Below are positions 37,368-45,394 of a stretch of DNA of 64,000 nt, in pieces (position 1 is the first letter of the stretch; each line of letters starts with the position of its first letter). The notes below the pieces were generated by a model that was not told the origin of the DNA, did no database searches, and was given only the letters and a program-made list of their open reading frames with translations. The stretch is from positions 1,170,041-1,234,040 of the forward strand of contig JAJCZU010000002.1 of the NCBI GenBank assembly GCA_029262235.1. The letters run 5' to 3'. The stretch is from Candidatus Eiseniibacteriota bacterium. GTDB lineage: Bacteria > Orphanbacterota > Orphanbacteria > Orphanbacterales > Orphanbacteraceae. A program made the position numbers and the translations under genes.

Positions 37368-39367
37368 TTCGATCGTTTTACTGCGCGCTGACCGGGGTTC
37401 TGTCCGGGGCGCTGCTTACGTTGTTCGTGCTGTTCGGCCTGAACGAGCGTTTCGTTGACAGCGCAACGCTCGGCTGGACCGTTTTCCTCGGGCTCCCGCT
37501 GCTTCTCGCGGTACCGGCCACGCTGCTTGCGACGGCGGTCGGCGCGCTGACGCCACGCAGCCCGCGGGCGCACGGCGCGCTTTCCCTCACCTTGCTTCTC
37601 GGACTTCTCGTTCTGCCGATCACGCTCTTTCTGATGAGAGACGCCATGGCCGAGTTTCTGCTCGGTTCGCCGGGTCTCACGAACCTGCTGACCGTGCTCG
37701 CGGCCGCGCTTCTGCTGACGGGCCTCTACGGATCGGCGCGCCTCTTCGCGCGCGCGCTCATCGACGAAGAAAACGGACGCGTCCGCTGGGCGGTGCCGAT
37801 CGTGATCGGGCTGCTGATCGCGATCGCGTGTCCGGTCGGCAGCTTTCTCTCGGGCCGGCCGCTCGCGCTCGACAAGGACAAGCCGGTCACGGTGATCTTC
37901 GGCGCGGACGGCGTCTCATGGGAAAGGATCGACGAACTCACGGCGAAGGGCCAACTTCCCGCGTGGCAGGCGCTGCAGAAGCAGGGCACCCGCATCGACA
38001 TGGAATCGATCGAGCCGCTCATGTCGCCGATTCTCTGGACGACGATCGCGAGCGGCGTGGGCGCCGACAAGCACGGCGTGCATACGTTCTACGCGTCCTC
38101 GGCGTCGGTCGAAGTGCCCCGTATCTGGGATGTCGTCGAACAGAACGGCGGACGCGCGGGACTGCTCGGCTGGCCCGTGACGTGGCCGCCGCGCCCCATC
38201 AACGGTTTCATGATTCCTTCGCTGTTCGCGCGCGGCGCGGAGACGTATCCGCCTGAACTCTCGTTCGTCCGCGAACTCGCCATGCGTGAGAAGGGAAGAA
38301 GAGCGCGAGACATGCGCAGCTACGCGATCTACGGGATTCGCTGCGTGCAGTACGGCGTCAAACTGTCCACGCTCGTGCAGGCAGTCGAAGTGCTGCGCGG
38401 AACGGACGACTATCTCGCTTCACTTTCGCCGCGCCGTTTCCTGAAGCTCAAGATCCACGGGGACATCTTTCTCGAACTCTGGGACAGGGAACGTCCCGAT
38501 TTCATTTCGTTCTACAACAACGTCGCGGACGTAACGAGTCATTACTTCTGGAAATACTTCGAACCCGAAGCATTTCCCGAAGTCACACCCGAAGAAGCGA
38601 AGCGCTTCGGCGATTCCGTACCGGAAGCGTATCGTCAGTACGATGCCGTGATGGGGAACATACTGCGTTACATCCCCGAGCACGTGAACGTCCTCGTGCT
38701 TTCGGATCACGGGCTCCAGGCCGCGGCCACGCAGACCGACGGCACGATTCGCATCATCCGGACCGAAACGTTTCTCGACCGTTTCGGAATCGCCGACGTG
38801 ATTCAGGGAATCAATCTCGCTTCGCGCGTCTACCTTCGGCCGAGCTCGGGGAAGGGCACGATTCCGACCCAGTTCGCGACCATGCTCGATGACCTCGCGA
38901 TCGACGAAACGGGCGAGCGTCTTTTTCTGATCGCCGAGGACGACTGGGGGAACGTGATCGTGGATGTCCGCCGCGACGTCGCGATCGCGGGCTGTCACGT
39001 CACGCTTCCGTCGGGCGACACGATTCCGATCGACGAATTCGTGGAGGAGACGCACGCGAAAGTATCGGGTGTGCACCATCCGCGCGCCACGTTGCTCGTG
39101 CGCGGAGAGAAAGTCAGGCGCGGGGCGCGGGATATGGGCGCCACGATTCTCGACGTCGCGCCGACCGTTCTCTATCTGATGGGCTATCCGGTCCACGACG
39201 GGATGGAAGGAAAAGTGCTCTCCGACATCTTCGTCGAGGGCTACGTACGTAACAATCCACCGGCCTATCGCGCGTACGACGCGGCCGCGGCCCCGGACGC
39301 GCCGGAGGGGGAGTCGGCCGAAGAGGCCCTGAAAGCCACTCTCCAGTCGCTGGGATATCTGAATTAG
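37361..39367 (+). CDS. Membrane-anchored alkaline-phosphatase-superfamily enzyme
   Basis: A 668-residue protein with about five N-terminal membrane helices (residues 5-165) followed by an extracytoplasmic alkaline-phosphatase-fold domain. Metal and nucleophile motifs are 'VIFGADGVSWERIDEL' (about 178-193), 'MSPILWTTIASG' with the nucleophile Ser/Thr position, and 'VLVLSDHGLQ'. Proteins of this layout include phosphoglycerol/phosphoethanolamine transferases and phosphodiesterases, so a role in decorating or trimming the polymer outside the cell is possible but unproven. The start is TTG overlapping the upstream gene. A second family member without membrane anchor lies at 21481. Confidence 0.86.
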   Translation: MLIRSFYCALTGVLSGALLTLFVLFGLNERFVDSATLGWTVFLGLPLLLAVPATLLATAVGALTPRSPRAHGALSLTLLLGLLVLPITLFLMRDAMAEFLLGSPGLTNLLTVLAAALLLTGLYGSARLFARALIDEENGRVRWAVPIVIGLLIAIACPVGSFLSGRPLALDKDKPVTVIFGADGVSWERIDELTAKGQLPAWQALQKQGTRIDMESIEPLMSPILWTTIASGVGADKHGVHTFYASSASVEVPRIWDVVEQNGGRAGLLGWPVTWPPRPINGFMIPSLFARGAETYPPELSFVRELAMREKGRRARDMRSYAIYGIRCVQYGVKLSTLVQAVEVLRGTDDYLASLSPRRFLKLKIHGDIFLELWDRERPDFISFYNNVADVTSHYFWKYFEPEAFPEVTPEEAKRFGDSVPEAYRQYDAVMGNILRYIPEHVNVLVLSDHGLQAAATQTDGTIRIIRTETFLDRFGIADVIQGINLASRVYLRPSSGKGTIPTQFATMLDDLAIDETGERLFLIAEDDWGNVIVDVRRDVAIAGCHVTLPSGDTIPIDEFVEETHAKVSGVHHPRATLLVRGEKVRRGARDMGATILDVAPTVLYLMGYPVHDGMEGKVLSDIFVEGYVRNNPPAYRAYDAAAAPDAPEGESAEEALKATLQSLGYLN

Positions 39368-39437
39368 ACACGCCGGCGCCCGGCCCGCGCGTTCCGCAGA
39401 CCCCTCGAGGAACGCCCGAGGAACGCCCGATTCCTTG

Positions 39438-39466
39438 TTGGACGGCTCCGTGCGATCGGCTATATT
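39438..39466 (+). promoter_or_regulatory. Sigma-70-type promoter for the SPOR lipoprotein
   Basis: TTGGAC (39438-39443) and TATATT (39461-39466) with an ideal 17-base spacer, 24 bases before the ATG at 39491. The gap after the phosphatase gene therefore begins a new transcription unit. Confidence 0.55.
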
Positions 39467-39490
39467 GACGGCACGCAAGGGGGTGAACCG

Positions 39491-40207
39491 ATGAAACTGA
39501 TGACAATCTGCCTGCTTCTCGCCGTGATGGTCCTGACGGCACCCGGCTGTGGCAAGCTCACGAAACGGAGCGGCGCCGAACCGACGAACGCGACCGAAAT
39601 CGAAGCGCGCGGGACTGTCCCCGAAGAAGAGTGGGACATCACGATGTACGACCCGGAAGAGGTCGCGAAGATGCGCCAGGAGAAAGCCGCTCTCGCGAAG
39701 GCGAAGGAAGCGCGCGCGAACGAAGCCGCTCTTCCGACAGTGGCCGCGATTCCCGAGGAGAGCGCGCCGGCGCCCGAGCTCGGTTCGATCACGGAGCCGA
39801 TGGCGTCTCCGGATCTCGAAGACGCGGGGCGCACGACGATCCCGGCAACATCCGGCACGCCCGTATCGAGCGCGCCGACAGCAACGGCTGCGCCGAAGAC
39901 GATGCAGGCGACGAAGGCGACCGACCTCGCCTACGAAAAGCAGGCCGACGCGCTGCAGACGACGTACATTTCCGGCTATCGTGTGCAGCTCATGGCCACG
40001 ACGGACGCCGAGAAAGCCATGGAGTTCGCCGAGGCCATTCAGCCCGCGTTCTCACACAGCGTTTACGTCGAGTATCAGGAGCCGTTCTACAAGGTGCGCC
40101 TCGGCGACTGCCAGACCCGCGAAGAAGCGGGACGCATTCTGTCCGCTGTACGCGCGAACGGTTTCGACGAGGCGTGGATCACCGAAACGATGGTCATTCA
40201 GGATTAG
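39491..40207 (+). CDS. SPOR-domain lipoprotein
   Basis: A 238-residue lipoprotein: signal peptide with lipobox 'LTAPGC' (C20), a long charged Ala/Glu/Pro-rich linker (about 30-155), and a C-terminal SPOR-like domain with 'YRVQLMATTDAEKAMEFAE' and 'VEYQEPFYKVRLGDCQTREE'. SPOR domains bind denuded peptidoglycan at division sites, so it probably links an envelope to the wall. ATG at 39491 is preceded by AAGGGGG. It precedes the GT2 gene by 28 bases and may be co-transcribed with it. Confidence 0.88.
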   Translation: MKLMTICLLLAVMVLTAPGCGKLTKRSGAEPTNATEIEARGTVPEEEWDITMYDPEEVAKMRQEKAALAKAKEARANEAALPTVAAIPEESAPAPELGSITEPMASPDLEDAGRTTIPATSGTPVSSAPTATAAPKTMQATKATDLAYEKQADALQTTYISGYRVQLMATTDAEKAMEFAEAIQPAFSHSVYVEYQEPFYKVRLGDCQTREEAGRILSAVRANGFDEAWITETMVIQD

Positions 40208-40235
40208 TTGACGCGTTTCGAAACGAAGGACGCAC

Positions 40236-41057
40236 GTGACGGCAGATTCCAGCGCAGGCAACGGACCCGTCCACCTCACGGTGGTGATCCCCGCGTTCAA
40301 CGAGGAAGAGGTCATCCTGCAGACGCTCGAAACGGTCACGGCGTATCTCGGACCGCGCCCGTTCAAGAGCGAGATACTCGTTGTCGATGACGGGAGCCGG
40401 GATCGCACGGCCGCCATCGTGGAAGAAGCGGCGGGCGCGAACCCGTCGATTCGTCTCGCGCGAAACGGCGAGAATCGCGGCAAGGGATTTTCGGTGCGGC
40501 ACGGGATCGAGCGGGCGGCCGGTACGTTCGTGATTTTCAGCGACGCGGACCTGTCGACGCCGATCACGGAAACGGAGAAGCTGCTCTCGCATCTCGAAGC
40601 GGGCGACGACATCGTGATCGGATCGCGCGATCTCCCCGATTCGGACGTGCAGCTGCACCAGCCGTGGTATCGCGAGCTGATGGGCAAAATTTTCAATCGC
40701 ATCGTGCGGATTCTCGTCATCGGGGGGATTCACGACACGCAGTGCGGCTTCAAAGGCTTTCGGCGGGAGAAGGTTCTCGATATCGTGAGACGCATGAAAA
40801 TCGAGGCGTTCACGTTCGACGTCGAGATTCTGTTCCTGGCGAAACGGGCCGGTCTGCGAATACGCGAAGTGCCGGTCATCTGGCTCAATAACCCCGATAC
40901 GCGCGTGAATGCGCTCACGGATTCCGTCAGAATGTTCGTTGACCTATTCCGGATACGGTACTATCATTTTTCGGGTCAATACAAAGGATCCACTGTGCCC
41001 GTGGTCGCACGAACGCCCGGCACTTCTACACATGATCATCAAAATGGGCGGGAATAG
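40236..41057 (+). CDS. GT2 family glycosyltransferase (dolichyl-phosphate glucosyltransferase-like)
   Basis: A 273-residue GT-A enzyme with 'LTVVIPAFNEEEVI', 'ILVVDDGSRDRTA', 'NRGKGFSVRHGIERAAG' and 'FSDADLSTPITE' (metal-binding D-x-D). A conserved 'IHDTQCGFKGFRRE' is characteristic of polyprenyl-phosphate beta-glucosyltransferases. GTG at 40236 is the start. The last three codons and stop (41048-41057) lie inside the 5' end of tRNA-Gly, and a promoter for the tRNAs lies in its 3' end. The C-terminal 20 residues look unlike the family and may be a recent extension. Confidence 0.9.
   Translation: MTADSSAGNGPVHLTVVIPAFNEEEVILQTLETVTAYLGPRPFKSEILVVDDGSRDRTAAIVEEAAGANPSIRLARNGENRGKGFSVRHGIERAAGTFVIFSDADLSTPITETEKLLSHLEAGDDIVIGSRDLPDSDVQLHQPWYRELMGKIFNRIVRILVIGGIHDTQCGFKGFRREKVLDIVRRMKIEAFTFDVEILFLAKRAGLRIREVPVIWLNNPDTRVNALTDSVRMFVDLFRIRYYHFSGQYKGSTVPVVARTPGTSTHDHQNGRE
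40939..40967 (+). promoter_or_regulatory. Promoter for the tRNA-Gly/Cys/Leu cluster, inside the GT2 gene
   Basis: TTGACC (40939-40944), 17 bases, TATCAT (40962-40967), about 80 bases before tRNA-Gly. It lies within the coding 3' end of the upstream GT2 gene and would transcribe the three tRNAs independently of it. Confidence 0.55.
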
Positions 41058-41122
41058 CTCAGTGGTAGAGCGCCACCTTGCCAAGGTGGATGTCGCGAGT
41101 TCGAATCTCGTTTCCCGCTCCA
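41048..41122 (+). tRNA. tRNA-Gly (anticodon GCC)
   Basis: A complete cloverleaf: acceptor GCGGGAA pairs with TTCCCGC, D-stem GCTC/GAGC, anticodon stem CCACC/GGTGG around the loop TTGCCAA, and a T-arm with TTCGAAT. CCA is encoded (41120-41122). The first 10 bases overlap the 3' end of the GT2 gene. Confidence 0.97.
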
Positions 41123-41155
41123 TTTTTCTCTCCTCTATGAGCATCACTTCACGAA

Positions 41156-41230
41156 GGCGGCATAGCCAAGTGGCTAAGGCAGAGGACTGCAAATCCTTTA
41201 TCCCCGGTTCGAATCCGGGTGCCGCCTCCA
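41156..41230 (+). tRNA. tRNA-Cys (anticodon GCA)
   Basis: Acceptor GGCGGCA (41156-41162) pairs with TGCCGCC (41220-41226); the anticodon loop is CTGCAAA with GCA; the T-arm contains GGTTCGAATCC. CCA is encoded (41228-41230). Confidence 0.97.
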
Positions 41231-41247
41231 TTTTCCCTCGAACGGGC

Positions 41248-41332
41248 GCCGGGGTGGCGGAATTGGTAGACGCCGCGGACTTAAAATCCGCTGAACCTGA
41301 GGTTCGTGCCGGTTCGAGTCCGGCCCTCGGCA
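41248..41332 (+). tRNA. tRNA-Leu (anticodon TAA)
   Basis: A class II tRNA of 85 bases with a variable arm (AACCTGAGGTT). Acceptor GCCGGGG pairs with CCTCGGC with one G-T pair. Anticodon stem GCGGA/TCCGC encloses the loop CTTAAAA with TAA. Unlike its two neighbours it has no encoded CCA: the discriminator A at 41332 is followed by TTT. Confidence 0.96.
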
Positions 41333-41357
41333 TTTCCCGGGGGAATGACGCGCAATC

Positions 41358-42584
41358 GTGAAGTCTTCGCTCCAGTTCATCCCGACTCGCAGCGCCGCCC
41401 GTTTCCGTGCGCTGTTCCCGAACCGGCCTCTCGAAACGATCCTGTTCGGCGGGCTGACGTTCGCCGAGCGCTGGGAGCTCATGCTGAAGGGGCCCCGTGC
41501 GGCCGGTCAGTTCATGCTGCACGCGTCGCCGCTCACAATCCCGTCTCAGGGCCTTATTGACGAGATCAGACGCACCCCGGGTGAAAAAGCATGGGAGAGC
41601 TGCGGGAATGCCGTCGTGGCCCTTCTCGGCCCCGAGAGGGCCGAGGTCGCACGGAGGACCGGCTCGCTCGAAACGGCATGCAAGGGGCTCGTGCCCGATC
41701 CCGCCGACGACACGGCATGCATCGACTTCCCCTGGCAGCTGCTCGAAGCGAACGAACGGCGCATCGAAGAGGATATCGCGCTGCTCGAGTCGATCGACGG
41801 CGACTGGGGGATCCCGAGCGTCACGCGCCCTTCCACGCCCGATGTCGGGCGATTTCCCGGCGTCAAGCTCATTGGCGACACCGGGATCCATCTGGGACCT
41901 GAAGCAGAACTCGAACCTTTCGTCTTTCTCGATACGCGCGAAGGACCGATCTGGATCGGGGCGCGCGTGTTCGTCGAGGCGAACACGATTCTGCGCGGAC
42001 CGATCTGGCTTCGCGACGATGTCCGGGTCCGGGGCGGCGCGAAGCTCGGCGAAGGGACCACGGTCGGCGAGGGGAGCCGGATCGGGGGCGAGATCGAAGC
42101 CACGCTCTTCGGCGCCTTCAGCAACAAGCAGCACGACGGGTTTCTGGGCCACGCGCTCGTGGGCGAATGGGTGAACCTCGGGGCCGGCACGAACAACTCC
42201 GATCTCAAGAACAACTATGGTACGGTGCGCGTCGATCTGGGAGAGGGCCCGCAGGAGACGGGCCTGCGCAAGATCGGGTGCTTCCTGGGCGACCACGTGA
42301 AGAGCGCGATCGGCACGCGGATCAGTACCGGGACCGCCGTAGGCCCGTGCGCGAATCTGTTCGGGCCGACAGGCCTCGTTTCGGGCTGGGTGCCGCCGTT
42401 TACCTGGGGAGAGTCCGGTTCGCTCTATGACTGGGAGAGGGCGGCCGATACGATACAGGTGGTCCGGAGCCGCCGGGCGCGGCTTCTCGATCGATCGGGG
42501 AGACCCGCGGAATTGCCCGCGGCGGAAAGAGACGCACTCGAGGCCGTGTTTCAGGACGAAGTGCGGAAACGGGCCACGGGTTGA
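41358..42584 (+). CDS. Putative sugar nucleotidyltransferase with left-handed beta-helix (GlmU-like)
   Basis: A 408-residue protein of the GlmU-related putative sugar nucleotidyltransferase family (NTP_transf_4 type). The N-terminus 'ARFRALFPNRPLETILFGGL' followed by 'TFAERWELML' matches that family rather than classical GlmU. The C-terminal half (about 175-370) holds hexapeptide repeats with 'GDTGIHLGPEAELEPFVFLD', 'IGARVFVEANTILRGP' and 'GAGTNNSDLKNNYG', a beta-helix that usually carries acyltransferase activity. GTG at 41358 is the start, 25 bases after tRNA-Leu. The precise sugar is unknown. Confidence 0.85.
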   Translation: MKSSLQFIPTRSAARFRALFPNRPLETILFGGLTFAERWELMLKGPRAAGQFMLHASPLTIPSQGLIDEIRRTPGEKAWESCGNAVVALLGPERAEVARRTGSLETACKGLVPDPADDTACIDFPWQLLEANERRIEEDIALLESIDGDWGIPSVTRPSTPDVGRFPGVKLIGDTGIHLGPEAELEPFVFLDTREGPIWIGARVFVEANTILRGPIWLRDDVRVRGGAKLGEGTTVGEGSRIGGEIEATLFGAFSNKQHDGFLGHALVGEWVNLGAGTNNSDLKNNYGTVRVDLGEGPQETGLRKIGCFLGDHVKSAIGTRISTGTAVGPCANLFGPTGLVSGWVPPFTWGESGSLYDWERAADTIQVVRSRRARLLDRSGRPAELPAAERDALEAVFQDEVRKRATG

Positions 42585-42601
42585 GTGGAATTGACGATCC
42601 A

Positions 42602-42630
42602 TTGACCGATTCACGATCCTGGGATACAAT
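42602..42630 (+). promoter_or_regulatory. Strong sigma-70-type promoter for the PorV/PorQ-family gene
   Basis: TTGACC (42602-42607), a 17-base spacer and TACAAT (42625-42630), 74 bases before the ATG at 42705. It is one of four near-identical promoters in this window with a TTGACC -35. Confidence 0.62.
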
Positions 42631-42704
42631 CAAATGAGTTGTTACCGCAGCGATTCCCCCCACTCAGCGCGACTTACCCCTGGTTCGCCGACAAGGAATA
42701 GAGA

Positions 42705-43688
42705 ATGAAATCCCTCTGGATCGCCTGCGCCATACTGCTCGTTCTGATCTCCGTACAAGACGCCGACGCCGGCGCGGCCAAATACGGCGGCGAATTTCTG
42801 GCGACCGGCATCGGGGCCCGCGCCCTCGGCATGGGCGGCGCCTTCGTCGCGATCGCCGACGACGCCTCGGCCTCGTACTGGAACCCCGCGGGCATGATCT
42901 ATGTCAGCCGGCGCGAAATCGTGCTGATGCATTCGGAGCGTTTCGGCGACATCGTGAACTACGACGCGGGCGGCTTCGTGCAGCAGCTCGGCACGAGCAA
43001 CTCCAAACGAAAAGCGTTCGGCGTCTCGTTCCTGCGCGTCGGCGTGAGCGACATCATCTACACGGCGGAAGACCCGGGCAGCGGCCGCATCATCGCGGAC
43101 CGCGAAGTGTCGTCGGCGGAATGGGGCTTCGCCCTTTCGTACGCGAAGCTCCTGAACAACGTCACCTCGCTCGGCGGAAGCATCAAGCTCGTCCGCAAAT
43201 CGATCGGCGACGATTCCGGCGCCGGGTTCGGTTTCGACGTGGGCGCCATGTTCAAACCGTGGCGACGTCTCTCGCTCGGGGTCACGCTGCAGGACGCCAC
43301 GACCACGTTTCTCGTATGGGATCAGACCACCGAGAACATCTATCCCACGGGACGGCTCGGCATCGCCTACCCGTTCCTGTTTCCGAGCATGAAGGGGCGC
43401 CTCAACGCGGCGTTCCAGATCGACGGCCGGTTCGAGGGCCGCAAGACGGCCACCGCCTACTGGATCGGGAGCGCCAGCGCCGACCTGCGATACGGTCTCG
43501 AGTACTGGTACGACAGCAAGATCGCCGTCCGTTACGGAATCGAGCAGCATGAAAAGGTCGACCAGATGGCGGGCGCCGGGCTTCGGCTCCCGCTCGGGAA
43601 CACGACACTCGGGCTCGATTACGCTTTCCTGAGCAACGCGTTCAACCTCGACGACACGCACCGCATTTCGGGCTCGCTGATCTTCTAG
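42705..43688 (+). CDS. PorV/PorQ family outer membrane protein
   Basis: A 327-residue outer membrane beta-barrel. A signal peptide (residues 1-22, cleavage near 'ADAG') is followed by the family hallmark 'GARALGMGGAFVAIADDASA' and 'YWNPAGM'. The C-terminus 'TLGLDYAFLSNAFNLDDTHR' and final '...SLIF' end in an aromatic residue, as expected of barrels. PorV is the T9SS attachment-complex protein in Bacteroidota, but this family is widespread in organisms without T9SS and the window shows no other T9SS gene. The gene has its own promoter at 42602. Confidence 0.9.
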   Translation: MKSLWIACAILLVLISVQDADAGAAKYGGEFLATGIGARALGMGGAFVAIADDASASYWNPAGMIYVSRREIVLMHSERFGDIVNYDAGGFVQQLGTSNSKRKAFGVSFLRVGVSDIIYTAEDPGSGRIIADREVSSAEWGFALSYAKLLNNVTSLGGSIKLVRKSIGDDSGAGFGFDVGAMFKPWRRLSLGVTLQDATTTFLVWDQTTENIYPTGRLGIAYPFLFPSMKGRLNAAFQIDGRFEGRKTATAYWIGSASADLRYGLEYWYDSKIAVRYGIEQHEKVDQMAGAGLRLPLGNTTLGLDYAFLSNAFNLDDTHRISGSLIF

Positions 43689-43742
43689 CGCCCGGGCCCC
43701 CTCGCGCTCAGCAAGTCGACCGCCGCGCAGGCAGCACACCGG

Positions 43743-43771
43743 TTGACCCCGCCCGCCCGTCTCACTACAAT
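43743..43771 (+). promoter_or_regulatory. Strong sigma-70-type promoter for lapA-lapB
   Basis: TTGACC (43743-43748), 17 bases, TACAAT (43766-43771). It is the same box pair as at 42602. Because the -35 box covers the start of a longer open frame, it supports the downstream ATG at 43848 as the real lapA start. Confidence 0.62.
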
Positions 43772-43847
43772 TGCGGCTGTACTCTCCTTATTCCTTAAGC
43801 GAGCGTGGTCGTGTCCCTTCCGGGACACCGCCCTCTGGAGTCGTGCC

Positions 43848-44207
43848 ATGATGCGCTTTGTCGGTGCCTTTCTGCTTCTCGTCGTCGTCTTTCTGATCAT
43901 CGCGGTCGCGGTCCTGAACCCCGACCAGAAGGTCGGCGAGATCAATTTCGGTCCGGCCGGGCGTTTTCTCGACGTACCGCTCGTGATCGCGCTCTTTTTC
44001 TCGTTCCTGCTCGGATCGCTGCTTACTTTCGTCTATCTCGTGACGCATTCATTGAAGCAGCAGTTCCGCATCCGGCAGGTGCAGAAGGAGAACCGCGAGA
44101 TCGAAACCGAACTTCACAAGCTGCGCACGATCGCGGTCGAGGGGGAAGGATCCCACGCGGGAGACGACCCCGCGCCACCGCGCTCCGCACCGCCTGAGCC
44201 GGCATGA
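43848..44207 (+). CDS. lapA: LapA-domain inner membrane protein
   Basis: A 119-residue protein with two membrane helices (about 3-23 and 44-66) and a charged cytoplasmic coiled coil with 'QVQKENREIETELHKLR'. This is the layout of LapA (DUF1049), which works with LapB to control LpxC turnover and LPS synthesis in enterobacteria. Two ATG codons start the frame (43848 and 43851), preceded by CTGGAG. Its stop overlaps lapB by 4 bases. The gene-pair context makes the name secure despite low sequence complexity. Confidence 0.85.
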   Translation: MMRFVGAFLLLVVVFLIIAVAVLNPDQKVGEINFGPAGRFLDVPLVIALFFSFLLGSLLTFVYLVTHSLKQQFRIRQVQKENREIETELHKLRTIAVEGEGSHAGDDPAPPRSAPPEPA

Positions 44208-45394
44208 CCGAACTGTTCACACAGGGAATCGGCCCGTGGGTCGTGCTGGTGCTCGCCGCCGGCCTGCTCTTTCTGCTGATCCGCCCGCTCCTGAAGCGCG
44301 AGGAACCGCGTTCCCGCTATGTCGAGGCGCTGAACGCGCTGCTCGAAGGGGATGAAGAGCGCGCATTCGAAGAGCTGAAGCTCACCGTGCAGGTCGACAA
44401 GGCGAACGTCGACGCGTATCTCCGCCTCGGGAATCTGCTGCGGAGGCGCGGTGCCATCGAGCGCGCGCTGCGCATTCATCGTGACCTCGATGTCGGCACG
44501 TTCTTCCGCCGCAAGATCACGCCCGAAGAGAAAGTGCAGATCCGCGAAGCGATCGCCGACGACCTGCTGGCCGCGCGGCGTGCCGACGAAGCGCTTGCCG
44601 TGCTCGGCGAACTGCTGAAAGTCGACAAGACGAACCAGCGCATCCGGCGCAAGATGGTCGCGATTCATGAGCGTCAGTCGCAGTGGAACCGCGCGTTCGC
44701 GCTTTATCGCGAAGGGTTTCGCGTGCGTAAGGAGAAGGCGCCCGAACGCGTGGCCCGCTACCGTGCGTTCTCCGGATACGCCATGCTGCAGGAAGGGAAC
44801 CGCGAGGGGGCGATCGCCGCTTTCGAAGAAGCGCTCCAGATCGATCCCGCGGCACCCGAAGCGCTCTACCGTCTCGGCGAACTGCATTTCGAAGACGAAA
44901 ACCTCGAAGAGGTAACCGGCTACTGGGAACGTTTTCATCGCGCGTCACCCGAACTCGCGTTTCTTACGTTCGAGCGCTTCGAGCAGGTTTACTTCGAAAG
45001 CGGGCATTTGAACCGCATGGAAAAAGTGTACGAGGCGATTCTCGAAGAGTCCCCGCGCGAAATCGAAACGCTGCTTGCTCTCTCTTCTTTCTACTCGCGA
45101 CGCGGCGAGTGGGAGGACGCGCTCGTTTACGGCCGGCGCGCGCGGAACGCCGATCCGCTTTCCGTTCGCGCGTGGAGCCACATGCTTCTGCTGCTGACGC
45201 ATGACGCCGAGGATTCGGCGATCGCGGAAGAAGTGCGGCGCGAGCTCACGGGGAAGGATCCCGCCGAGCGCGAACTCATCTGCGGCACGTGCCAGTACAC
45301 CGACGGCACGCCGTTCTGGCGCTGCCCGCAGTGCCTCAACTGGTACACGGCGAAGAAGATCGTAGTCCGCAGGAAAGAACCGCTCGATGCCTAA
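44204..45394 (+). CDS. lapB: LapB (YciM)-like TPR protein with rubredoxin-type zinc site
   Basis: A 396-residue protein: one N-terminal membrane helix (about 11-28), a series of TPR repeats (about 45-345), and a C-terminal rubredoxin-like domain with paired cysteines in 'CGTCQYTDGTPFWRCPQC' (about 361-380). This exact architecture defines LapB, which delivers LpxC to FtsH and scaffolds LPS assembly at the inner membrane. Its ATG overlaps the lapA stop, and its stop overlaps the next gene by 8 bases. Confidence 0.93.
   Translation: MTELFTQGIGPWVVLVLAAGLLFLLIRPLLKREEPRSRYVEALNALLEGDEERAFEELKLTVQVDKANVDAYLRLGNLLRRRGAIERALRIHRDLDVGTFFRRKITPEEKVQIREAIADDLLAARRADEALAVLGELLKVDKTNQRIRRKMVAIHERQSQWNRAFALYREGFRVRKEKAPERVARYRAFSGYAMLQEGNREGAIAAFEEALQIDPAAPEALYRLGELHFEDENLEEVTGYWERFHRASPELAFLTFERFEQVYFESGHLNRMEKVYEAILEESPREIETLLALSSFYSRRGEWEDALVYGRRARNADPLSVRAWSHMLLLLTHDAEDSAIAEEVRRELTGKDPAERELICGTCQYTDGTPFWRCPQCLNWYTAKKIVVRRKEPLDA

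Noticed and set aside
42705-43688. T9SS as the system that reads the C-terminal tail, suggested by the PorV/PorQ-family protein
   Set aside because: The tail is about 13 residues, not an 80-residue beta domain, its residues differ from T9SS signals, and no other T9SS gene is visible.
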